Of a stretch of 64,000 nucleotides of DNA, positions 40,791 through 48,571 are shown piece after piece. Position 1 is the stretch's first letter; every line of letters starts with the position of its first letter. This DNA comes from Salegentibacter salegens (GTDB lineage Bacteria > Bacteroidota > Bacteroidia > Flavobacteriales > Flavobacteriaceae). The position numbers and the translations under genes were made by a program. Location of the stretch: contig NZ_LT670848.1 of NCBI RefSeq assembly GCF_900142975.1, positions 1,550,001 to 1,614,000 of the forward strand, in the 5' to 3' direction. Below the pieces are notes generated by a model. The model worked only from the letters and a program-made list of their open reading frames with translations, made no database searches and was not told where the DNA came from.

Positions 40791-41744
40791 ATGAAAACAT
40801 ATACAGATACAGGAAAAAAAGATACCCGCTCGGGATTTGGAGCGGGTCTTACCGAGCTTGGCCGAACTAATCCTAATGTAGTAGCACTTTGTGCCGACCT
40901 TGTGGGATCACTTAAAATGCAGGATTTTATAGATGAAAATCCAGAACGTTTCTTCCAGGTGGGAATTGCTGAAGCCAATATGATGGGGATGTCCGCCGGA
41001 CTTACCATTGGTGGCAAGATTCCATTTGCAGGAACTTTTGCCAATTTTGCTACAGGAAGGGTTTACGACCAGATTCGTCAATCTATCGCTTATTCAGGGA
41101 AAAACGTAAAGATTTGTGCTTCGCATTCGGGAGTTACTTTAGGAGAAGACGGGGCAACTCACCAGATCCTGGAAGATATAGGTCTTATGAAAATGTTACC
41201 GGGAATGACGGTAATTAATACTTGCGATTTTAACCAGACCAAAGCAGCAACCTTAGCAATTGCAGATTATGATGGACCGGTTTACCTTCGATTTGGAAGA
41301 CCAAAAGTGGCCAATTTCACCCCAGAAGATCAGAATTTTGAAATTGGGAAAGCCGTTCAACTTTATGAAGGGGAAGATGTAACCATTATCGCCACGGGCC
41401 ATTTGGTTTGGGAAGCGATACAGGCGGCACAAAAACTTTCAGAAAAAGGGATTAGCGCCGATGTGATTAATATCCACACCATAAAACCTTTAGATGCAGA
41501 AGCGATAATCAAATCGGTTAAGAAAACCGGGTGTGTGGTTACTGCAGAAGAACACAACTTCCTTGGCGGACTTGGAGAAAGTGTAGCCCGTACTTTAGCT
41601 GAAAACAATCCTGCACCACAAGAATTTGTGGCCACTCAGGATACTTTTGGAGAAAGCGGTACACCGGAACAGCTCTTTGAAAAATACGGACTTAATGCAG
41701 AAGCGATTATTAAAGCCGCAGAAAAAGTTTTAAAAAGAAAATAA
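40791..41744 (+). CDS. Transketolase, C-terminal subunit
   Basis: The protein (317 residues from ATG 40791) begins MKTYTDTGKKDTRSGFGAGL, the usual N-terminus of the family. VGIAEANMMGMSAGLTIGGK (about 68-87) holds the glutamate that activates TPP. SHSGVTLGEDGATHQ and VTAEEHNFLGGLGESVA follow. The ATG at 40773 is rejected because it ends the hairpin and adds six unrelated residues. It works with the preceding subunit. A terminator lies at 41766-41801. Confidence 0.94.
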   Translation: MKTYTDTGKKDTRSGFGAGLTELGRTNPNVVALCADLVGSLKMQDFIDENPERFFQVGIAEANMMGMSAGLTIGGKIPFAGTFANFATGRVYDQIRQSIAYSGKNVKICASHSGVTLGEDGATHQILEDIGLMKMLPGMTVINTCDFNQTKAATLAIADYDGPVYLRFGRPKVANFTPEDQNFEIGKAVQLYEGEDVTIIATGHLVWEAIQAAQKLSEKGISADVINIHTIKPLDAEAIIKSVKKTGCVVTAEEHNFLGGLGESVARTLAENNPAPQEFVATQDTFGESGTPEQLFEKYGLNAEAIIKAAEKVLKRK

Positions 41745-41765
41745 AACATCTTTTTAAGTATATTT

Positions 41766-41801
41766 AAAGCCTTTGAGAATGTGATTCTTAAAGGCTTTTT
41801 T
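41766..41801 (+). terminator. Intrinsic terminator after transketolase genes
   Basis: The stem AAAGCCTTTGAGAAT / ATTCTTAAAGGCTTT with a 3-base loop is followed by a T run. Confidence 0.92.
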
Positions 41802-41866
41802 CATTCAATCAAAAATAATAGGCACTATTTATGCGTTATCAAAACCTAACAATAAAACAATCTACT

Positions 41867-42460
41867 ATGAAGAAATTAATGTTTATCGCTGTTTTCTTGT
41901 TTTCCTCCATAGGACTTATGGCCCAGGAAGCAGATTTTGGAATTAAAGGTGGTTTCAACTATGGCGCCACAGGAGACCTTGAGAGAGAAAGCGCCGCTAA
42001 CGATTTAGGTGAAATTATTGAAGGAAAAGAGAAATCTGGTTATCATATTGGGCTTTTCAGTCGTTTTGAGATCGTGGGAATTTTTCTTCAGCCCGAATTA
42101 ATGTTCACCCGCCTTAATACCGAATATGAAACTTTCAACTATAAAATTGATAAAATTGACGCTCCGGTATTATTGGGTGTAAATGTTTTAGGCCCTTTGA
42201 ATATTAAAGCAGGACCTTCCTTTCAATATATTATAAATAACGAACTGGAAGATACACCGCTCAAAATTGGAGATGTGGAAAAAGATATTACTGTAGGCTA
42301 TCAATTAGGAGCCGGATTAAACCTGGGTCGTTTAGGTTTTGATGTAAGATATGAAGGTGCTTTTACCGAAAATACAGCTTTTAGCGAAGAAGCTTCTGAT
42401 AATTTTTCGATAGATTCAAGACCTTCTCAATGGATTTTGAGTTTGTCTTATGCTTTCTAA
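41867..42460 (+). CDS. Outer-membrane beta-barrel protein (PorT-like fold)
   Basis: The protein (197 residues from ATG 41867) has a signal peptide MKKLMFIAVFLFSSIGLMAQ. FGIKGGFNYGATGDL follows, with alternating beta strands ending WILSLSYAF with a terminal phenylalanine, as in outer-membrane barrels. An in-frame ATG at 41831 would put twelve residues before the signal peptide and is less likely. The size suggests about eight strands. There is no ligand information; it is a single gene. Confidence 0.8.
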   Translation: MKKLMFIAVFLFSSIGLMAQEADFGIKGGFNYGATGDLERESAANDLGEIIEGKEKSGYHIGLFSRFEIVGIFLQPELMFTRLNTEYETFNYKIDKIDAPVLLGVNVLGPLNIKAGPSFQYIINNELEDTPLKIGDVEKDITVGYQLGAGLNLGRLGFDVRYEGAFTENTAFSEEASDNFSIDSRPSQWILSLSYAF

Positions 42461-42508
42461 ATTTAAAAACAACCAAACAGGAAAGTTCTATTCTGTTTAT
42501 TAAAAAAA

Positions 42509-42638
42509 GAAGAGGTTATGTAAAAGCCTTTCTTCGTCAAGCTGAACTTGTTTCAGCTTCTAACATGTTTTTAAACAACTTAGATCCTGAAACAAGTTCA
42601 GGATGACGTTTAAGTTAACTTTTACCTAACCTCTTTTC
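42509..42638. terminator. Bidirectional terminator with a repeat inserted in its loop
   Basis: The outer arms GAAGAGGTTATGTAAAAG (42509-42526) and CTTTTACCTAACCTCTTTTC (42619-42638) pair over about 16 bases with one mismatch, and on the minus strand seven T follow. Between them lies a 74-base repeat of family B (42535-42608). The structure lies between convergent genes and would end the FKBP-type gene on the minus strand. Confidence 0.7.
42535..42608. repeat. Dispersed repeat family B, copy 1
   Basis: The ends are CGTCAAGCTGAACTTGTTTC and GAAACAAGTTCAGGATGACG, which pair over most of their length (GAAACAAGTTCAG / CTGAACTTGTTTC). The TTAGATCCTGAAACAAGTTC block is shared with copies at 54043-54111 and 62600-62669. 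Confidence 0.85.
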
Positions 42639-42664
42639 CATTAAAATACTCAAGCTCTTACTAC

Positions 42665-43570
42665 CTATTCAAAAGTATCAGGATCTAAATAATCTGGAGT
42701 TCCGTTGCCATTAGAATCGGGAAACTCTACACTACCATCTTCGTTGATAATTATTTCCTCACGGGTTGGTTTTCCATCACCATCATCATCGGCATCAGCA
42801 AAGTTTGGAGTCTCATCACCATCGGTATCATCGTCCAAAATATTTTTATTTTCATTTAAATCTTCCATCCAGCTGGGAATACCATCCCGATCGTGATCGG
42901 TTTCATTAACACGATATAACTGCACGTTAAAAACCAGGGGACTGTAAGGCGGAATACTGGTTTGCGAACTTGAAAAATATCCTAAACCTGACGGGAAAAT
43001 TAAAGCTCCAATTCCGTAATCATCAGTAAAATCTACCGTATTATCAGGATTTACTTTATACCCTGAAGCTCCTTTAAACTCAACTATCCCTGCGCTAAAA
43101 CCTCTAATTAGTGTTGTAAGATCAAACCAAACAGGAGTATTTGCATTATCGAAGGCGCTAAGATTTAATAATTCCCCGCGGTAACTAACAAGGGTAGAAT
43201 CGGTGAATTTTGGCTGCTGGCCTTCACCTTCTCTTACTTTCAATACATACATATTGTATTCTACATCATTTCTAACAACCGTTTTCATCATTAGATTCTC
43301 TTCTTCCGAAAGAGGTGTTTTATCGGCGTTATCACCTGCTATGGTATCAATACGCACCATATTGTCAAACCCATCAGAAGGATTTTCAAACTCCTCATAG
43401 TTATAAAAATGAGTATCCAGAAAATTATTTATCGAATCGGCATCAGCCAAAGCCTGTTCCTCAGGGTCTCTTTCCTCAATTTGTGGAGTATTCCTACTGT
43501 CATCATCATTACAGGAAATTAAGCTTGAAGCTAAAATAAGGCTTAGAATAAAAAATTTGTTTAATCGCAT
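42665..43570 (-). CDS. FKBP-type peptidyl-prolyl isomerase lipoprotein with calcium-binding tail
   Basis: This 301-residue protein has a lipoprotein signal with lipobox SLISC (Cys20) followed by an acidic spacer. An FKBP-like domain (about 100-225) includes DSTLVSYRGELL, IRGFSAGIVEFKGASG, IFPSGLGYFSS and SPLVFNVQLYRV. An Asp-rich tail of thrombospondin type 3-like repeats follows (DHDRDGIPSWMED, DDDTDGDETPNF, DADDDGDGKPT, DSNGNGTPDYLDPD). It is probably on the outer membrane facing the periplasm or surface, and may help folding of exported proteins. Not all canonical FKBP active-site aromatics are visible, so activity is uncertain. Confidence 0.85.
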   Translation of the reverse strand: MRLNKFFILSLILASSLISCNDDDSRNTPQIEERDPEEQALADADSINNFLDTHFYNYEEFENPSDGFDNMVRIDTIAGDNADKTPLSEEENLMMKTVVRNDVEYNMYVLKVREGEGQQPKFTDSTLVSYRGELLNLSAFDNANTPVWFDLTTLIRGFSAGIVEFKGASGYKVNPDNTVDFTDDYGIGALIFPSGLGYFSSSQTSIPPYSPLVFNVQLYRVNETDHDRDGIPSWMEDLNENKNILDDDTDGDETPNFADADDDGDGKPTREEIIINEDGSVEFPDSNGNGTPDYLDPDTFE

Positions 43571-43649
43571 TGTCTTTATTTTTGGCGCGCAAGATACAAT
43601 ATTCTTGTATTTTTGTTTAAGATTAACGCAGTTTTAAAGGAGAGATTTT

Positions 43650-44051
43650 ATGAGAGTTGACAAGTTTTTATGGTGCGTAAGATATTTTAAAACCCGAAGC
43701 ATTGCCACCAACGCATGCAAGCAGGGGAAAGTGAAAGTAGATGGCGCCAATGTAAAACCATCTAAAGAAGTTTTCCCGAACGATAAACTTACCATAAGAA
43801 AAAACCAGATAGATTATCAAATTGAAGTTCTAGACCTTCCGCCCAGCCGGGTTGGCGCAAAACTGGTAAATCTTTATATAATTGATGTCACCCCAAAAGA
43901 AGCTTTTGAAAAATTAGAACTTTTAAAATATTCTAAAGATTATTATCGTAAAAAAGGTACCGGAAGGCCTACTAAAAAAGATCGTCGTGATATAGATGAC
44001 TGGTTTGAAAATACAGATCCAAATCCAGATGAAAAAGATAAAGAAGCATAG
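43650..44051 (+). CDS. S4-domain RNA-binding protein, Hsp15/HslR-like
   Basis: This 133-residue protein starts MRVDKFLWCVRYFKTRSIAT; the S4 domain fills residues 1-65 (CKQGKVKVDGANVKPSKEV). A charged tail with KKGTGRPTKKDRRDIDDWF follows, the normal plan of HslR. Hsp15 rescues stalled 50S subunits carrying peptidyl-tRNA in E. coli. A -7 box TATTTTTG lies about 40 bases upstream. Its end overlaps the next gene by 23 bases. Confidence 0.9.
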   Translation: MRVDKFLWCVRYFKTRSIATNACKQGKVKVDGANVKPSKEVFPNDKLTIRKNQIDYQIEVLDLPPSRVGAKLVNLYIIDVTPKEAFEKLELLKYSKDYYRKKGTGRPTKKDRRDIDDWFENTDPNPDEKDKEA

Positions 44052-44634
44052 TTTTTCTTCAGAATTCTGGTCACAACGTTATGAACAAAACCAAACCGGC
44101 TGGGATATTGGTGAAATATCTACCCCGTTGAAACATTATATAGATCAGTTTAAAGATAAAGAACTTAAAATATTAATTCCCGGGGCCGGAAATGCTTATG
44201 AAGCCGAATATTTATTTAAACAGGGATTTAAAAATGTTTATGTAGCCGATATTAGCAAAAAACCTCTTAGAAATCTTAAAACCCGTTTTCCCGATTTTCC
44301 TGACGAACAATTATTACAGATAGATTTCTTTGATATAGAAGATTCTTTTGATCTTATTTTAGAGCAGACATTCTTCTGCGCGCTTCCAGTAGATTCCAGG
44401 CAGGCTTACGCTAAAAAATCGGCAGAACTTTTAAAAGAAAATGGGATATTAAGTGGTTTGCTTTTTAGTTTCCCGCTAACAGAAAACGGACCACCCTTTG
44501 GCGGCAGTGAAGAAGAATATTTAACGTATTTTAGTCCTTATTTCGAAATAGAAATCCTGGAAGCCTGTTACAATTCTATAAAACCAAGACAGGGAAACGA
44601 ATTGTTTTTTAAATTCAAAAAGAAGTCAGCTTAA
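44029..44634 (+). CDS. TPMT-like SAM-dependent methyltransferase
   Basis: The protein has 201 residues from ATG 44029. FWSQRYEQNQTGWDIGEIST (about 10-29), ILIPGAGNAYEAEYLF (SAM motif I, near 48), VYVADISKKPL and EQTFFCALP are typical of the thiopurine methyltransferase fold used by small-molecule methylases, including halide/thiol methyltransferases. The substrate is unknown. The upstream ATG at 43996 would overlap the S4 gene by 56 bases and adds an odd IQIQIQ stretch, so I prefer 44029. Confidence 0.85.
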   Translation: MKKIKKHSFSSEFWSQRYEQNQTGWDIGEISTPLKHYIDQFKDKELKILIPGAGNAYEAEYLFKQGFKNVYVADISKKPLRNLKTRFPDFPDEQLLQIDFFDIEDSFDLILEQTFFCALPVDSRQAYAKKSAELLKENGILSGLLFSFPLTENGPPFGGSEEEYLTYFSPYFEIEILEACYNSIKPRQGNELFFKFKKKSA

Positions 44635-44670
44635 TGCTGAAAAGAAAGCGAGACCCAAAATTATAAACAA

Positions 44671-45171
44671 ATGAAAGAACGTGTACTTATTTTAAATCAC
44701 GAACAAATTCAGCATAAAATTAAACGTATAGCCTACCAGGTTTATGAAAGTAATATTGAGGAAAAAGAAATTATCCTGGCCGGTATCGCTAAAAAAGGCT
44801 ATCTATTAGCTGCGCTCTTAAAGGATGCCCTGGAATCTATTTCTCCTCTTAAAATTAAGGTATGTGAAGTTCACATAAATAAGAAAAATCCGCTGGAAGA
44901 AATCACCACGTCCCTTGAGCCCGAGATTTATCAGGACAAATCGGTGATTCTAGTAGACGATGTATTAAACTCAGGGACTACTTTAATTTATGGTGTAAGA
45001 CACTTTTTAAATGTTCCGCTTAAACAGTTTAAGACAGCAGTTTTAGTAGATAGAAACCATAAAAAATACCCGGTAAAAGCAGATTTTAAGGGGATTTCGC
45101 TTTCCACTTCTTTAAACGAAATGGTAGAGGTTTCTTTTGAAGCCAATAAGTTTAAAGCAGAGCTTTTATAA
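44671..45171 (+). CDS. Phosphoribosyltransferase (PyrR/Hpt-like)
   Basis: This 166-residue protein has the PRPP-binding motif VILVDDVLNSGTTLIYG near residues 90-106 and LIKVCEVHINKKNPLEEI before it. The C-terminal VLVDRNHKKYPVKADFKGISL resembles PyrR. It may be a uracil phosphoribosyltransferase or PyrR-like regulator, or a purine salvage enzyme; sequence alone does not decide. Its stop and the convergent aroK stop share TTATAA. Confidence 0.85.
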   Translation: MKERVLILNHEQIQHKIKRIAYQVYESNIEEKEIILAGIAKKGYLLAALLKDALESISPLKIKVCEVHINKKNPLEEITTSLEPEIYQDKSVILVDDVLNSGTTLIYGVRHFLNVPLKQFKTAVLVDRNHKKYPVKADFKGISLSTSLNEMVEVSFEANKFKAELL

Positions 45172-45684
45172 CTTTTCTATAATTTGATCTACAATAAATT
45201 CAGGTTCTTTTTCGTCTACATTCACTGTAATATCTGACTGGCTGTAATAATATGCACGCTCAAAAAGATGTTTCCTAATAAATTCTTCTAAAGCCTCACG
45301 GGTTTCCAGGTGACTTATCACCGGCCGATGAACTTTTTCAAGAAAAAGCCTTTCGGTTAATGTTTGAATTGAAGCTTTTAAATAAATGGTTTTTGCATCT
45401 TTTTGTGCACAAATTCGGTCAAAATTATCTCCATAACATGGCGTTCCCCCACCTAACGAGATCACCATATCTGAATTATTCTCCAAAATATCGTCTAGAA
45501 TTTGCGCCTCCAGCTTTCTAAAATATAGTTCGCCCCTATCTTCAAAAATATCGTTGATATTTTTTCCCTCGATCACTTCTATCTGATCATCGAGATCTAC
45601 ATATTTGTAATTCAGATTTTTAGCAAGCTTCTCTCCTACCACCGACTTCCCGGATCCCATGTACCCGGTTAAAAATATTTTCAT
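45166..45684 (-). CDS. aroK: Shikimate kinase
   Basis: A full-length protein (172 residues). The P-loop GYMGSGKSVVG is at residues 7-17, the shikimate-binding DLDDQIE near 31 and SLGGGTPC near 76, and the lid arginine region LEKVHRPVI near 115. It phosphorylates shikimate in aromatic amino acid synthesis. The gene is transcribed away from the tRNA-Lys genes, with a -7-like box TAGATTTG (45713-45720, minus). Confidence 0.94.
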   Translation of the reverse strand: MKIFLTGYMGSGKSVVGEKLAKNLNYKYVDLDDQIEVIEGKNINDIFEDRGELYFRKLEAQILDDILENNSDMVISLGGGTPCYGDNFDRICAQKDAKTIYLKASIQTLTERLFLEKVHRPVISHLETREALEEFIRKHLFERAYYYSQSDITVNVDEKEPEFIVDQIIEKL

Positions 45685-45744
45685 AGTTAAAGTACTTATT
45701 ATTAGAAGGATTCAAATCTAATATAAATTTATCTCAATTTAGGC

Positions 45745-45774
45745 TTGAAAAATAAATTAATGAATGTATATTTG
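45745..45774 (+). promoter_or_regulatory. Predicted promoter of the tRNA-Lys/tRNA-Leu cluster
   Basis: TTG at 45745-45747, a 19-base spacer and TATATTTG at 45767-45774, the same -7 box as the rRNA promoters. It lies 35 bases before the first tRNA. Confidence 0.85.
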
Positions 45775-45809
45775 CACCCGCATTCGCAAAACGACGGATG
45801 CTTTTTATT

Positions 45810-45882
45810 GATCTGGTAGCTCAGTTGGTAGAGCATCTCCCTTTTAAGGAGAGGGTCCTGGGTTCGAGCCCCAGCCAGATCA
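45810..45882 (+). tRNA. tRNA-Lys (TTT), copy 1
   Basis: 73 bases. The acceptor GATCTGG pairs with CCAGATC, the anticodon loop CTTTTAA carries TTT, and the T-arm is CTGGGTTCGAGCCCCAG. CCA is not encoded. It is identical to copy 2. Confidence 0.98.
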
Positions 45883-45952
45883 CAAAATAAATTTTGATTT
45901 AGTTGGCGAGAAGCCTGTCCCGAACGAAACGCAGTGAAGTAGAGTTTCGGGA

Positions 45953-45968
45953 AGCCCCAGCCAGATCA
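45953..45968 (+). pseudogene. 3' fragment of a tRNA-Lys gene
   Basis: AGCCCCAGCCAGATCA equals the last 16 bases of the tRNA-Lys gene. Together with the next 22 bases it forms a 38-base direct repeat (45953-45990 and 46086-46123). Upstream of it stands an unrelated hairpin-forming stretch (CCCGAAC ... TTTCGGG, about 45919-45952) instead of the rest of the tRNA. Confidence 0.8.
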
Positions 45969-46028
45969 CTTTTTTAAGTTCAGAATTCTTAATAGAATTC
46001 ATTTTGACTTTTTTGAAATATTGAAAAC

Positions 46029-46101
46029 GATCTGGTAGCTCAGTTGGTAGAGCATCTCCCTTTTAAGGAGAGGGTCCTGGGTTCGAGCCCCAGCCAGATC
46101 A
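46029..46101 (+). tRNA. tRNA-Lys (TTT), copy 2
   Basis: 73 bases, identical to the copy at 45810-45882 over the whole gene, with the same anticodon TTT. Its 3' flank is shared with the fragment at 45953. Confidence 0.98.
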
Positions 46102-46186
46102 CTTTTTTAAGTTCAGAATTCTTTCTTTTAGAATTTATTTTTTTACTACAGCCCTTGGAAATATACTATTTCCAGACTTGTTTTAA

Positions 46187-46270
46187 GCCCGGGTGCTGGA
46201 ACTGGTAGACAGGCATGGTTGAGGGCCATGTGTCCATTAGGGCGTGCGGGTTCGACTCCCGCTCCGGGCA
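46187..46270 (+). tRNA. tRNA-Leu (GAG)
   Basis: 84 bases with a long variable arm (class II). The acceptor GCCCGGG pairs with TCCGGGC (one G-T). The anticodon loop TTGAGGG carries GAG, and the T-arm is GCGGGTTCGACTCCCGC. CCA is not encoded. Confidence 0.95.
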
Positions 46271-46282
46271 CTTTCTAAATTA

Positions 46283-47659
46283 CTATCCCACTATTTTCTT
46301 TATCAATCCAAAAAACTTATAAGGCGGATACTTTAAAGGTATATCCAGTTTTGTAGTAGAATTCACCACTCCCCGTTCGTGCGTAAAAGCCAGGAAACTT
46401 TCTTTACCATGATATTTTCCCATTCCGCTGTTTCCCACACCGCCAAATGGTAGTTTATGGTTAGCTACATGTAAAAGGGTATCGTTAATGCAGGCCCCAC
46501 CCGAGCTTGTTTCCCGCAAGACTTTTTCTGCCCCTTTATCTTTTCCGAAATAATAAAGTGCCAGCGGTTTTTCATTCTTATTAATATAAGACAGGGCTTC
46601 CTCTATTTCAATAAATTCCATCACCGGTAAAATTGGCCCGAAGATTTCTTGCTGCATAATTTCATCTTCAGGCTGCACGTTATTTAAAATGGTAGGAGCA
46701 ATATATTTTTCTTCTAAATTAATTTTTCCGCCGTAATAAACATCTCCCTCTAAATATTTCTTTAACCGATTCATAGCAGCCGGGTTTACAATTCTGCCGT
46801 AATGAGGACTATTTGCGATATTTTCTCCCAACATTTCTTTAAAAGATTTTGAGATTTCAGCCAGTAATTCTGTTTTTACCTCTTTTTGAACCAGTAAATA
46901 ATCTGGTGCAATACAGGTTTGTCCTGCATTTACAATTTTACCCCAGGCAATTCGTTTTCCGGCAATTTTTAGGTTTGCTTCTTTATCTACAATACAGGGG
47001 CTTTTACCTCCCAGCTCCAAAATTACCCTACTTAAGTGCTCCGCAGCAGCTTTCATTACAATTTTACCAACTCCAGGACTTCCGGTAAAGAACATCACAT
47101 CAAACGGAAATTTAAACAACTCCTGGTTTGTTTCTTTCCCTCCCTGGACTACCGCTATATATTCAGAAGGAAAGAACTCAGAAATCATTTCTTCTATCAC
47201 CCTGGCTACATTTGGAGTATCTGGCGAAGGTTTTAAAACCGCACAACAGCCTGCAGAAATTGCTCCAATAAGCGGATTAATTGTAAGCTGAAATGGATAA
47301 TTCCACGGGGCCATTATTAAACCAATTCCAAGCGGCTCAAAATATATCTTTGAGCGTGAAGGTTTAATTTGTAAAGGCGTCCCAACCTTCTTAGGCTTTG
47401 CCCAGGCTTTTAGGTGTTTAATATGATAACTCACCTCCTCCAGGAGTAAGCTGGTTTCAGTAAGAAATGCTTCTTCTTTAGATTTGTGCAGGTCTTTCCA
47501 AAGCGCTTCATTCACTTTATCTTCATATTGAAGAATGGCTTTTTTTAGCGTTTTTAATTGCTGAAGCCTAAATGCTATACTTTTCGTTTTCTGAGAAGCA
47601 AAAAATACTTTTTGTCTTTTATATATTTCAGAAATTGTTTGTGCTGAAGTTTCAGTCAT
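46283..47659 (-). CDS. Aldehyde dehydrogenase (ALDH3-like)
   Basis: The protein has 458 residues from ATG 47659, five bases behind the SDR stop. The longer start at 47710 would overlap the SDR gene by 47 bases. Key motifs are PWNYPFQLTINPLIGAISAG (about 105-124), the NAD site FFTGSPGVGK, the general base in LELGGKSPCIV, and the nucleophile cysteine in NAGQTCIAPDY. The family oxidises aliphatic or aromatic aldehydes. Co-transcription with an SDR and divergence from the carotenoid operon hint at work on aldehydes from lipid or carotenoid breakdown, which is inference. Confidence 0.92.
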   Translation of the reverse strand: MTETSAQTISEIYKRQKVFFASQKTKSIAFRLQQLKTLKKAILQYEDKVNEALWKDLHKSKEEAFLTETSLLLEEVSYHIKHLKAWAKPKKVGTPLQIKPSRSKIYFEPLGIGLIMAPWNYPFQLTINPLIGAISAGCCAVLKPSPDTPNVARVIEEMISEFFPSEYIAVVQGGKETNQELFKFPFDVMFFTGSPGVGKIVMKAAAEHLSRVILELGGKSPCIVDKEANLKIAGKRIAWGKIVNAGQTCIAPDYLLVQKEVKTELLAEISKSFKEMLGENIANSPHYGRIVNPAAMNRLKKYLEGDVYYGGKINLEEKYIAPTILNNVQPEDEIMQQEIFGPILPVMEFIEIEEALSYINKNEKPLALYYFGKDKGAEKVLRETSSGGACINDTLLHVANHKLPFGGVGNSGMGKYHGKESFLAFTHERGVVNSTTKLDIPLKYPPYKFFGLIKKIVG

Positions 47660-47663
47660 AATT

Positions 47664-48467
47664 TTATGTTTTTCGGCCTTTAAATTCGTCCATTGTTTTA
47701 TAAACTCCAATTACTCTTCCTACAAACCAATCGTAGAACCAAATTGGGAAAAGGCCCTGAGAAAATCTTACAAAACGCATACTCCATGGCATACTTAAAT
47801 AAATTCTGTTCCTTTCTATTGCCTTAATTATTCTTTTAGCCACTTTGTATTGGTCGAGAATAGGGATATTAGATTTCACCCCATCAAACATTCCAGTATT
47901 TATATAGTAAGGAGTAACGGTGGTAATGCCAACCCCGGTTTTAAGTTGTTTCATCTCCAGCCGTAAACTATCAGACCAGCCTGTGGCAGCCCATTTGCTC
48001 CCAGCGTAAACCGCCATTTTAGGATTGGAGACCAGGCCGGCCGAAGAAGTGATATTGCAAATATGGCCTTCTTTCCTTTTCATCATTCCCGGGAGAAAAG
48101 TTAGAGCAAGTTGCATTGGGGCAATTGCATTCACCTTCATCGTTTTTTCAATTTTATCTGAAGAATTCTCATGAAAATAACCTCCGTAAACAATTCCCGC
48201 GTTATTGATTAAAATATCAATGACGCCAATTTCATTCTCAACCTGCTTAGCCATCTCCTTAACCCAAGCGGTATTGGTTATATCTATGGTGTACCCATAA
48301 ACATCTCCAAATTCTTCAAATTCATTTAGCGTTTGCTGTAAATTGAGCTTGTTGAGATCCCAAATTACCAGTTTCCCCCCATGTTTTAAAACTTCACGGC
48401 CCATTATTTTTCCTATACCAGATGCACCACCGGTTATAAGAACAAGTTTTGAAGCAATTTTCGTCAT
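47664..48467 (-). CDS. Short-chain dehydrogenase/reductase
   Basis: This 267-residue protein is a classical SDR. The cofactor loop is ITGGASGIGKIMG (residues 12-24), with NNAGIVYGG near 89, the catalytic serine in NITSSAG, and YAGSKWAATG carrying the Tyr-x3-Lys pair near 156. The hydrophobic C-terminus (LFPIWFYDWFVGRVIGVY) resembles membrane-associated retinol/steroid-type SDRs. It is divergent from the CarH-like gene; a half-site of the putative operator (48475-48484) lies just upstream of its start. Confidence 0.9.
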   Translation of the reverse strand: MTKIASKLVLITGGASGIGKIMGREVLKHGGKLVIWDLNKLNLQQTLNEFEEFGDVYGYTIDITNTAWVKEMAKQVENEIGVIDILINNAGIVYGGYFHENSSDKIEKTMKVNAIAPMQLALTFLPGMMKRKEGHICNITSSAGLVSNPKMAVYAGSKWAATGWSDSLRLEMKQLKTGVGITTVTPYYINTGMFDGVKSNIPILDQYKVAKRIIKAIERNRIYLSMPWSMRFVRFSQGLFPIWFYDWFVGRVIGVYKTMDEFKGRKT

Positions 48468-48474
48468 AAATTTT

Positions 48475-48537
48475 AGTGTTTAACTTTTTAACTAAAGTAT
48501 TAAACATTTTAACACTTCCATAAAGTGTTTAATGTTG
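48475..48537. promoter_or_regulatory. Inverted-repeat operator between SDR and carH-like gene
   Basis: A long imperfect palindrome (48500-48537) has arms TTAAACATTTTAACACTT and AAGTGTTTAATGTTGAA around a short centre. An extra half-site AGTGTTTAAC lies at 48475-48484 beside the SDR start. It is placed to control both directions. Confidence 0.65.
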
Positions 48538-48564
48538 AATTTTAGCTAGATTTGACTATCTTAA
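48535..48564 (+). promoter_or_regulatory. Predicted promoter of the carH-crt operon
   Basis: TTG at 48535-48537, a 19-base spacer and TATCTTAA at 48557-48564 (6 of 8 to TAnnTTTG, spacing ideal). The TTG is the last part of the inverted repeat, so a bound repressor would block it. It lies 7 bases before the ATG, so the transcript would be nearly leaderless. Confidence 0.6.
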
Positions 48565-48571
48565 ACACAAT

